Below are positions 14,524-20,707 of a DNA stretch of 20,707 nt, in pieces. The stretch comes from Acidilobaceae archaeon UBA158. Lineage in GTDB: Archaea; Thermoproteota; Thermoprotei_A; Sulfolobales; Acidilobaceae. The stretch is from positions 3,029-23,735 of the forward strand of contig DAXV01000039.1 of the NCBI GenBank assembly GCA_002506595.1, read 5' to 3'. The notes under the pieces were generated by a model. The model searched no databases, was not told the origin of the DNA, and was given only the letters and a program-made list of their open reading frames with translations. Within the stretch, counting starts at the first letter, position 1, and the number at the start of each line of letters is the position of its first letter. The position numbers were made by a program, and so were the translations under genes.

Positions 14524-15657
14524 TTGAGTACGAAGGATAGAAAATTAGAACATATTGATATAGTAGTTAATGAAAATGTACAATCTAGAGAGTCAACATT
14601 ATTAGAAAATGTAAGGTTTGTTCATAATCCACTACCAGAACATAATTTAGATAATATTGATCTAAGCAAAGATTTTTGTGGGCATTTATTAAGTGCACCA
14701 ATTATTATTACTGGAATAACAGGAGGACATCCTGAAGCTGAAAAGATAAATGATGCTATATCAAAAATAGTAAATAAATTTAATATAGGTATGGGTGTTG
14801 GAAGTCAAAGAGCAGCAATTGAGAATCCCGATTTAATTCACTCATTTAGTATAGTAAGAGAAAATGCACCTAATGCATTTCTAATAGCTAATATTGGTGT
14901 CGCACAACTAAACAAAGGATATGGAATAAAAGAATTTATAAAAGCAGTAGAAATGATTAAAGCAAATGCAATTGCAATCCATTTAAACCCAGGCCAAGAG
15001 GCATATCAAGATGAAGGAGATACTGATTTTTCTAATCTGATTTCAAAAATAGAAGAAATAAATGATCAACTAAATGTACCAATAATAATAAAAGAAGTAG
15101 GGAATGGATTAAATAAGGAAATTGTAAAAGAACTTAGATCTATTGGCATAAAATGCTTTGATACAGCAGGCCTTGGGGGAACAAATTGGATAAAGACAGA
15201 AAGCATTAGATCTAGAAAAAAACATGGAATCGCTTTAAAAGAGCCAGGAAAATTAGCTGATTTTTGGGGGAATCCTACGGCTTTAGCAATAATAGAAACT
15301 AGAATAAGCGCTATTGATTCTTATATAATAGGAAGTGGCGGAATTAGAGATGGTTTGGATGCAGCTAAAGCAATCTCATTAGGAGCTGATGTAGCCGGCA
15401 TGGCATTTCCTATATTAAAAATATTAAGAATTGAAGGAGATAAGGGACTCGAAAATTACATTAAAAATGTAATATACCAAATCAAAACGTCCATATTCTT
15501 ATCAGGAGGAAAAGACGTTTACTCTCTCTGGAATGTTCCGTTAACAATATGGGGCAGATTAAAAGATGAGCTATTAATGAGAGGAATAGAACCAAATGAA
15601 TATTTGAATAAGAGGTTATATACTAAATTATGGAGGATGAAAAATAATGTCATATGA
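14524..15657 (+). CDS. fni: Isopentenyl-diphosphate delta-isomerase, type 2 (FMN-dependent)
   Basis: Interconverts isopentenyl and dimethylallyl diphosphate using reduced FMN and Mg2+, feeding archaeal membrane lipid synthesis. The 377-residue protein is full length. Diagnostic stretches: RKLEHIDI (6-13), ITGITGGHPEAEKIN (62-76), GMGVGSQRAAIE (89-100), NIGVAQL (123-129), HLNPGQEAYQDEGDTDF (153-169, with the substrate/metal residues Gln158 and Glu159), KEVGNG (190-195), DTAGLGG (213-219), and SGGIRDGLDAAKAISLGAD (271-289), which binds the FMN phosphate. The TTG start follows AAGGGA at 6 nt. It overlaps the next gene by 11 bp, so it is the first gene of a coupled operon with GGPP synthase. Confidence 0.95.
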   Translation: MSTKDRKLEHIDIVVNENVQSRESTLLENVRFVHNPLPEHNLDNIDLSKDFCGHLLSAPIIITGITGGHPEAEKINDAISKIVNKFNIGMGVGSQRAAIENPDLIHSFSIVRENAPNAFLIANIGVAQLNKGYGIKEFIKAVEMIKANAIAIHLNPGQEAYQDEGDTDFSNLISKIEEINDQLNVPIIIKEVGNGLNKEIVKELRSIGIKCFDTAGLGGTNWIKTESIRSRKKHGIALKEPGKLADFWGNPTALAIIETRISAIDSYIIGSGGIRDGLDAAKAISLGADVAGMAFPILKILRIEGDKGLENYIKNVIYQIKTSIFLSGGKDVYSLWNVPLTIWGRLKDELLMRGIEPNEYLNKRLYTKLWRMKNNVI

Positions 15658-16663
15658 AACGCTTAACAAAATAACTGAAAAATATGTGTTATTGGTAGAT
15701 TCATATATTTCGGATATCTTAAAAGGAGAGCCAGAACTACTCTATAAAGCGGCAATGCACCTAATAAAAGCGGGTGGAAAAAGATTAAGACCAATGATAA
15801 CTTTAGCCTCATCAAAAGCTCTGGGAGGTGCAACGAGTGAAGCAAAAGCTGTATATTATGCCTCAGCAATAGAAATACTACACAATTTTAGTCTTGTTCA
15901 TGATGACATAATGGACAACGATGATTTCAGAAGAGGAATACCTACTGTTCATAAAGTATATGGAATAAATTGGGCTTTATTAGCAGGAGATCTTATGTTT
16001 TCATATGCATTCCTAACTCCCTACCTAGCTATTAAGTCAGGAGCTGATGAAAAAGAAGTTTCTAAAGCTATTGAAGTTATAGCAGAAGGTTCTAAGAAAA
16101 TAGCTGAAGGCCAAGGATATGACATCCTTTTTGAAAAAACATGGGATGTTGATGAAAAAGATTATCTTAAAATGATTTACCTTAAAACAGGAGCACTTAT
16201 AGAAGCATCATCAAAGCTAGGAGGCATTGCATCTAATTCTGACAATGAAGTAATTGAACTTCTTGGAGAATATGGAAGATTTACTGGTTTGGCGTTTCAA
16301 ATAAGAGATGATATATTAGGAGTTTTTGGAGATCCTGAAAAAACAGGAAAACCAGTCTATAATGATCTAAGAAGAGGTAAGAAAACTATTTTAGTATTAT
16401 ACGCAACTAGCAGGAAGAAAGAATGGAAAGAGTTTTTCACAAAACTCTTCAACGGAAACCAATCAGATGAAGAAATAAGACAAGCCGCGGATATAATTAA
16501 AGAATCTGGATCCTTAAGATATGCAGAAGAATTGGCAAAGAGTTATTATAATAATGCCTTAGAAAAGCTTGATTCAATAGAGAAACTTGGTATAATAAAA
16601 GATGAGGAATCTTTTAAAGCACTTAAGGAACTCGCAGAATTTTCAATAAATAGAGACAAATAG
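15647..16663 (+). CDS. Geranylgeranyl diphosphate synthase (polyprenyl synthetase)
   Basis: Condenses isopentenyl diphosphate units to make the C20 (possibly C25) chain of archaeal ether lipids. 338 residues. The first Asp-rich motif is DDIMD (86-90) in HNFSLVHDDIMD, followed by FRRGIPTVH; the second is DDILG (221-225) in FQIRDDILGVFGD; GGKRLRP (43-49) is the diphosphate-binding block. The residue five before the first Asp is Phe81, an aromatic at the position known to limit chain length in Sulfolobus GGPP synthase, which favours a C20 product. ATG 15647 is preceded by GGAGGATGA (15632-15640) inside the end of fni. An 11-nt gap leads to gltX. Confidence 0.93.
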   Translation: MSYETLNKITEKYVLLVDSYISDILKGEPELLYKAAMHLIKAGGKRLRPMITLASSKALGGATSEAKAVYYASAIEILHNFSLVHDDIMDNDDFRRGIPTVHKVYGINWALLAGDLMFSYAFLTPYLAIKSGADEKEVSKAIEVIAEGSKKIAEGQGYDILFEKTWDVDEKDYLKMIYLKTGALIEASSKLGGIASNSDNEVIELLGEYGRFTGLAFQIRDDILGVFGDPEKTGKPVYNDLRRGKKTILVLYATSRKKEWKEFFTKLFNGNQSDEEIRQAADIIKESGSLRYAEELAKSYYNNALEKLDSIEKLGIIKDEESFKALKELAEFSINRDK

Positions 16664-16674
16664 GGGAAGCTGAG

Positions 16675-18378
16675 TTGAGCGAAGATTTAGAAAATTTGGT
16701 TTGGAGATATACTTTATTAAATGCAATAGAACATAACGGAAAGGCACAAACAAATAGCGTTATGTCAATGATTTTAGGAGAGAGGAATGATTTAAAATCA
16801 AAAGCAAAAGAAATTTCAAAATTAGTAAATGCTTACGTAGAAAAAGTTAATCAAATGAGCTTGGAAGAACAAAAGAAAGAAATAGAATCTTTAGGATTAA
16901 AAATAGAGGAAAAAAAGAAAGCAAAATCTGAAGAAAAATTATTGCCCCCTTTACCAAATGCTGAAATTGGAAAAGTTGTAACTAGGTTTGCACCGAATCC
17001 TGATTTTGTTATCCATATTGGTAATGCCAGACCTGCAATATTAAGTTATGAATATGCAAAAATGTACAACGGAAAAATGATACTGAGATTTGAAGATACT
17101 GATCCAAGAACAAAGACCCCAATAAAGGAGGCATATGATTTAATAAGAGAAGATCTAAAATGGTTAGGGGTTAAACCAGATGAAGAATATATACAAAGTC
17201 TAAGACTTAACATATTTTATGAAATAGCAAAAGAAATGATCAAAAAAGGCTGTGCATATGTAGATAAATCTGGAGATGAAAGTAAAAAGCTACTATCTAA
17301 TGGTATGGCACCTCCTAATAGAAATTCTAGCCCTGAAGAAAATATGGAAGAATTCGAAAAAATGTTAGGAAATTATTACAAAGAAGGGGAGGCAGTATTA
17401 AGAATTAAAACAGATGTTAACCATCCTAATCCAAGTATAAGGGATTGGATAGCATTTAGATTAATAGATACATCGGCTCACCCTCATCCAATTGTAGGAG
17501 ATAAATATGTATTATGGCCTACGTATAATTTTGCTGTTAGTGTTGATGATCATCTATTAGGTATAACCCATGTATTAAGAGGTAAAGAACATGAACTTAA
17601 TACTATGAAACAAGAATATATTTATAAATGCATGAATTGGAACATGCCCAATTATATTCATTTTGGTAGGTTAAAACTCGAAGGATTTATAATGAGTAAA
17701 AGCTATATAAGAAAAATAATGTCAGAAAATCCAGGAAATTTCTTAGGATATGATGATCCTAGATTTGGAACAATTTCAGGTTTAAGAAGGAGAGGTATTT
17801 TGCCAGAATCAATAAAAGAGGTCATATTAGAGGTTGGAATTAAAATAGGAGATGCTAAATTAAGCTGGACAAATTTGGCATCAGTAAACAGAAAGAAACT
17901 AGATCCTATAGCTGATAGACTTATGTTTGTCAGTAAACCAGTAAAAGTGACTGTTGAACAGCCTTCATGCATAGAAGCTAAAATCCCGTTACACCCTGAC
18001 AAACCAGAAAGATATAGAATAATAAAAGTTTGTAATGGAGATGAAATATTTATTGATGAAAATGATTTAAAGTTGAAAAAGTTTAGGCTTATGGAATTAG
18101 CAAACTATGAATATAAAGATGGCATGTTAAAATTCGTGAGCAAAGGAGTTCAAGATGCCAGAAAGGAAAAGTTGCAAATAATTCATTGGGTTTTAGCTAA
18201 AGATTCTAAGCAAATGCTAATTCGGGAACCTGAAGGACTTCAATTTAAAGACTACAATGGAATAGTAGAAAATTATATTACTAATTACAATAAAAATGCA
18301 AGACTTCAATTCCTAAGATTCGGATTTATAATAATTGATAATGTTAACCCATTAATTGGGTTTTTAACTCATAGATAG
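16675..18378 (+). CDS. gltX: Glutamyl-tRNA synthetase (archaeal type)
   Basis: Attaches glutamate to tRNA-Glu, and in archaea generally also to tRNA-Gln for later amidation. 567 residues, typical of the archaeal/eukaryal branch. An N-terminal helical extension of ~95 residues ends in a lysine-rich linker. The Rossmann catalytic core has the class I signature FAPNPDFVIHIGNARP (105-120, HIGN in place of HIGH), LRFEDTDPRTKTP, and IMSKS (339-343, the KMSKS loop). The C-terminal part is the beta-barrel anticodon-binding domain. The TTG start follows the GGPP synthase stop by 11 nt, with GGGGAAGCTGAG between. Third and last gene of the operon; a T6 run follows the stop. Confidence 0.95.
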   Translation: MSEDLENLVWRYTLLNAIEHNGKAQTNSVMSMILGERNDLKSKAKEISKLVNAYVEKVNQMSLEEQKKEIESLGLKIEEKKKAKSEEKLLPPLPNAEIGKVVTRFAPNPDFVIHIGNARPAILSYEYAKMYNGKMILRFEDTDPRTKTPIKEAYDLIREDLKWLGVKPDEEYIQSLRLNIFYEIAKEMIKKGCAYVDKSGDESKKLLSNGMAPPNRNSSPEENMEEFEKMLGNYYKEGEAVLRIKTDVNHPNPSIRDWIAFRLIDTSAHPHPIVGDKYVLWPTYNFAVSVDDHLLGITHVLRGKEHELNTMKQEYIYKCMNWNMPNYIHFGRLKLEGFIMSKSYIRKIMSENPGNFLGYDDPRFGTISGLRRRGILPESIKEVILEVGIKIGDAKLSWTNLASVNRKKLDPIADRLMFVSKPVKVTVEQPSCIEAKIPLHPDKPERYRIIKVCNGDEIFIDENDLKLKKFRLMELANYEYKDGMLKFVSKGVQDARKEKLQIIHWVLAKDSKQMLIREPEGLQFKDYNGIVENYITNYNKNARLQFLRFGFIIIDNVNPLIGFLTHR

Positions 18379-18381
18379 CTC

Positions 18382-18387
18382 TTTTTT
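18382..18387 (+). terminator. T6 run after gltX
   Basis: A TTTTTT run begins 4 nt after the gltX stop, a plausible T-run terminator for the operon. No stem-loop precedes it. Confidence 0.35.
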
Positions 18388-18469
18388 AAATGTTTTCAGA
18401 TTTAGTTGAAAAATACTCCTAAATTAAATTTTTAATAATTCGTTACACTAATTAGAGATAGGAGAAAAA

Positions 18470-19153
18470 TTGATACTTCATGCTGGCATAGGTAATCAAA
18501 TAATATACCTCAATATAAATGCCATTTTGTATCTAATTAGTGGTATTGTTGCATTATCAGTTAGCTTTGTTTCCTACAAGTATAGCAAAATTATTGAGGA
18601 ATCACTCTTAAACTATATAAGTTTTGGTTTCACATTGCTAGGTCTAGGTTTAGTTATACAAGGATCATTAATGATTTTACTCTCATTTAATATTGCCAGA
18701 TTTTCTGAAAATATAAGGGCAATTTATATATCATCTGTTATGTACCTAATATTACAAGTTATAGCCTATATAACAATAAGTATTGGCTATTCTAAAAAAG
18801 CCTATTGGAACTCTGGTGCGAGTTTAATTTCTGTAATATTTACCAAGAAAAGGGAATATTTTTTATTAGGTGCATATATTTTTGATGCATCTCAAATAGT
18901 CATTATATTTTTGTTAGGTTTTATTGTTTTTACAGGATATTTAGTACACATGAAAAATAAAAATATATTTTCATTATTAGTATTAATAGCATTTTCACTA
19001 ATGTTGATCTCCCATATAGTTTATCTCTTTTCTTCACTAATGTTTTCAACTGATTATTATTTCATAGCAAACATTATTCAATTTCTTGGATTTTTATCGC
19101 TATTATTATTTTTAATAAGGAGTGGTCATATTGGTGGAACAAAAGAAAAATAG
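18470..19153 (+). CDS. Six-TM membrane protein of unknown function, possible sensor
   Basis: A 227-residue integral membrane protein with no family I can name. Hydrophobic segments lie at about 14-36, 48-73, 84-107, 131-158, 166-191 and 196-216. Short polar loops separate them, with a longer basic loop at 108-130 (SKKAYWN... FTKKREY) between TM3 and TM4. TM2 begins with a small-residue-rich GFTLLGLGLVIQG stretch. No transporter motif or soluble enzymatic domain is visible. The TTG start follows GGAG (18461-18464) by 5 nt. Its 3' end overlaps the winged-helix gene by 23 bp, pointing to translational coupling and a shared role, for example a membrane-embedded sensor or stress protein controlled with its regulator. 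That role is inferred. Confidence 0.75.
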   Translation: MILHAGIGNQIIYLNINAILYLISGIVALSVSFVSYKYSKIIEESLLNYISFGFTLLGLGLVIQGSLMILLSFNIARFSENIRAIYISSVMYLILQVIAYITISIGYSKKAYWNSGASLISVIFTKKREYFLLGAYIFDASQIVIIFLLGFIVFTGYLVHMKNKNIFSLLVLIAFSLMLISHIVYLFSSLMFSTDYYFIANIIQFLGFLSLLLFLIRSGHIGGTKEK

Positions 19154-19415
19154 ATCTAGAGTTAAAATATATTTAGATATCTTAGAAACAATAGAAAAAG
19201 AAGATAAAGCAAGGCTAACCAGAATTATGTATAATGCAAATATTCCCTATGATAGACTATTAAAATATATTGATGAATTGAAACAAAAAGAAATAATTAA
19301 TGAAATAATAGATAATGATAGCAGATTTTATGTTTTAACTGATAAAGGAAAAGAATTTGTGAAAGAATTGAAAAAAATTGAGTCATTTTTAAGAGGTTTT
19401 GGGCTTAATCTATAA
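19131..19415 (+). CDS. Winged helix-turn-helix DNA-binding protein
   Basis: A 94-residue stand-alone transcription regulator-like protein of the archaeal winged-helix type (HTH_45-like). Helix 1 is KIYLDILETIEK; the HTH is ARLTRIMYNANIPYDRLLKYIDELKQK (split here: ARLTRIMYNANI then PYDRLLKYIDELKQK, residues ~27-54); the wing is RFYVLTDKGKEF; and a last helix (ELKKIESFLRGFG) may mediate dimerisation. I chose TTG 19131 because GGAGTGG (19119-19125) lies 5 nt upstream; GTG 19134 and an upstream GTG 19122 are alternatives, the latter overlapping the ribosome binding site. It overlaps the membrane protein gene, suggesting co-expression. Regulation of its own operon or of membrane processes is likely but unproven. 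Confidence 0.8.
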   Translation: MVEQKKNRSRVKIYLDILETIEKEDKARLTRIMYNANIPYDRLLKYIDELKQKEIINEIIDNDSRFYVLTDKGKEFVKELKKIESFLRGFGLNL

Positions 19416-19707
19416 ATTCCTTTATTAAAAATAACATAACTATTTTAACCATGTCAATGTTTAATGCTAAGGGATATTCATAAAATAATATAAAAAATTA
19501 CCGCTTGTATTTAAAATAAATTATCTTGTATTTATATCATTTAACATAAAACTTATAATGAAAATATAAGTATTTAATTAATTTATTTTAAACAAAATCA
19601 TTTCATAAGTATTAAAAATGATTACATTACATAAGATCTATGCAAAATTAGCCTTACTTAATTCCATTACAAAAAGAGTTTTATTAGAGTTATTCTTTAA
19701 TAATTGC
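19416..19707. other. AT-rich convergent intergenic region with short repeats
   Basis: 292 bp with no convincing gene. It holds a direct repeat CTTGTATTTA at 19504-19513 and 19525-19534 (period 21 bp), an inverted repeat ACTTATA (19551-19557)/TATAAGT (19565-19571) with a 7-nt loop, and another AATCATTT (19596-19603)/AAATGATT (19616-19623) with a 12-nt loop. As the 3' region of two converging transcripts it probably contains their termination sites. A 45-codon ORF from ATG 19618 runs antisense into the pirin gene and is not accepted as a gene. Confidence 0.6.
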
Positions 19708-20613
19708 TCACAAGAATTCAGGCTCTTTATGTTTTATGAATGTTCCATTAGCTAATTCTAGAAATGCCTGCTCCAACTGCTCTTGAGTATTCATTACTAT
19801 AGGCCCGTACCAAGCAACTCTCTCCTTTATAGGTTTTCCTGCCAATAACAAAAACCTAACCCCAATTTCGCCAGCTTTCACTTCAATCGTTTCCCCTTCT
19901 TCTGAGAGAACATATGCTCTATAGCTATCCATTCTTATTCCATTTACCAATCCATATCCTTTAAATGGATAAATTATTGCTCTAAATCCAGACTTTACTT
20001 TATAGGAAAATGAAGCTTCAGGCTCTAAATTAACATCCATATATATTGGCTCAATATAGCTCGTTGCTTTCAGTCCAGCCTCATTTAATGCGCCTTCATA
20101 TTGTTTATATTTACCAGCAATAACTTTAACCTTACCACCTTCATCTAAATCTACCGATGGAATTGAATCAGGTTTTATCCTTCTATATACAGGCCTCGTC
20201 ATTTTTAAGCTAGCAGGCAAGTTAATCCACAATTGAAAACCTGATACATTTGCCTCTCTAAATAATGCATTTTTATCCTCAAAGGGTTTTGGCATTTCTT
20301 GATGAAATATTCCGCTTCCAGCAGTCATCCATTGCAGTTCTCCCGGCCTTATTATACCTCTATTACCTTCGCTATCTTCATGTTCTACAATACCATCAAG
20401 CATATATGTTACAGTTTCTATGCCTCTATGAGGATGCCACGGAAAACCTATCATATAATCTTCTGGATTAGATGACCCGAAGTTATCTAAAAGAAGAAAA
20501 GGATCAGTAAATGATGCAGATCTCATTCCCCCAAATACTCTTTTTAATTTAACACCAGCCCCATCATATGTTTCAAGGGCTGTATATATAATAGATATTA
20601 TCTTTCTCTCCAT
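19708..20613 (-). CDS. Pirin family protein (bicupin metalloprotein)
   Basis: A cupin-fold iron-binding protein; some pirins have quercetin 2,3-dioxygenase activity, others act in redox sensing or protein partnering. 301 residues, the usual length. The N-terminal cupin carries the metal ligands in FPWHPHRGIET (His60, His62) and GIFHQE (His104, Glu106), with the conserved RSASFTDPFLLLDNF (31-45) and HEDSEGN just after. A second cupin, without ligands, follows from ~165 and ends with VAWYGPIVMNT, a typical pirin stretch. The ATG at 20613 follows GGTGGGACT (20624-20616); TTTTTAAAA around 20655 is a possible TATA box. All metal ligands are intact; the substrate is unknown. Confidence 0.93.
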   Translation of the reverse strand: MERKIISIIYTALETYDGAGVKLKRVFGGMRSASFTDPFLLLDNFGSSNPEDYMIGFPWHPHRGIETVTYMLDGIVEHEDSEGNRGIIRPGELQWMTAGSGIFHQEMPKPFEDKNALFREANVSGFQLWINLPASLKMTRPVYRRIKPDSIPSVDLDEGGKVKVIAGKYKQYEGALNEAGLKATSYIEPIYMDVNLEPEASFSYKVKSGFRAIIYPFKGYGLVNGIRMDSYRAYVLSEEGETIEVKAGEIGVRFLLLAGKPIKERVAWYGPIVMNTQEQLEQAFLELANGTFIKHKEPEFL

Positions 20614-20707
20614 TGAGTCCCACCTGAAATCATTTTGCTTATGGAACCGATGTTTTAAAAACTTAGTATTAATTTCACAAGTGTTGTTATATTAATATTT
20701 ATTAATC

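Noticed and set aside
17014..17027. HIGN instead of HIGH in GluRS, considered as a damaged active site
   Set aside because: Archaeal GluRS sequences often vary at the last position of this motif, and the rest of the catalytic core including MSKS is intact.
19618..19755. 45-codon plus-strand ORF starting ATG 19618, with an AT-rich box about 30 bp upstream
   Set aside because: No ribosome binding site, no recognisable motif, and its last third is antisense to the pirin coding region. Composition looks like translated AT-rich spacer.
19708..20613. Pirin gene as recently transferred because it looks slightly richer in GC
   Set aside because: Hand counts on a few lines ranged from about 32 to 43% GC, overlapping AOR and operon genes, so there is no clear difference.
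1..20707. CRISPR arrays, insertion sequences, integrase att sites or defence genes
   Set aside because: No regularly spaced repeats, transposase motifs, integrase or terminal inverted repeats were seen, and the tRNA 3' end is not duplicated elsewhere in the window.

Overview
The window is about 20.7 kb of AT-rich DNA (roughly 30% GC by eye) from an archaeon, most likely a thermophilic member of the Thermoproteota. An Acidilobales/Caldisphaera-like genome is my best guess from the low GC, but I could not test it. The archaeal signs are an XPB helicase followed by its nuclease partner Bax1, a type 2 isopentenyl-diphosphate isomerase next to a GGPP synthase and an archaeal GluRS, a UPF0148 zinc-ribbon protein, a tungsten-type aldehyde:ferredoxin oxidoreductase, a tRNA gene without encoded CCA, AT-rich TATA-like boxes, and many GTG/TTG starts behind GGTGA-type ribosome binding sites.

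Layout. 1-1127 (minus) is the N-terminal 375 residues of a sugar-porter-like MFS transporter that runs off the left edge. Across a short divergent control region with a perfect 9+9 bp palindrome lies an AOR gene (1252-3120), a MoaD-like gene that has lost the C-terminal diglycine (3145-3429), and a second MoaD-like gene with a Gly-Gly-Gly followed by four extra residues (3572-3865). A second MFS transporter (3868-5040, minus) converges on it. Then come the UPF0148 gene (5175-5558), tRNA-Arg(CCG) (5603-5677), an unrecognised but well-formed gene (5780-6262, minus) ending in a long AT hairpin, and an asparagine-rich small orphan (6448-6783).

The middle holds an aldose 1-epimerase (6949-7734), a CLC chloride channel/transporter with a CBS pair (7745-9481, minus), an SRPBCC-like protein (9620-10033) and an APC amino-acid permease (10140-11576). 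The permease overlaps tail-to-tail with the xpb-bax1 DNA repair operon (14339-11570, minus).

The right part holds a tight plus-strand operon fni - GGPP synthase - gltX (14524-18378), linking archaeal lipid precursor synthesis to translation. It is followed by a six-TM membrane protein overlapping a winged-helix regulator (18470-19415), a plausible membrane-sensor/regulator pair, then 292 bp of AT-rich convergent spacer, and a pirin gene (19708-20613, minus).

No CRISPR array, insertion sequence or prophage gene was seen. The points most worth following are the AOR-linked pair of non-canonical MoaD-like proteins, the membrane-protein/winged-helix pair, and the palindrome at the MFS/AOR divergent promoter.
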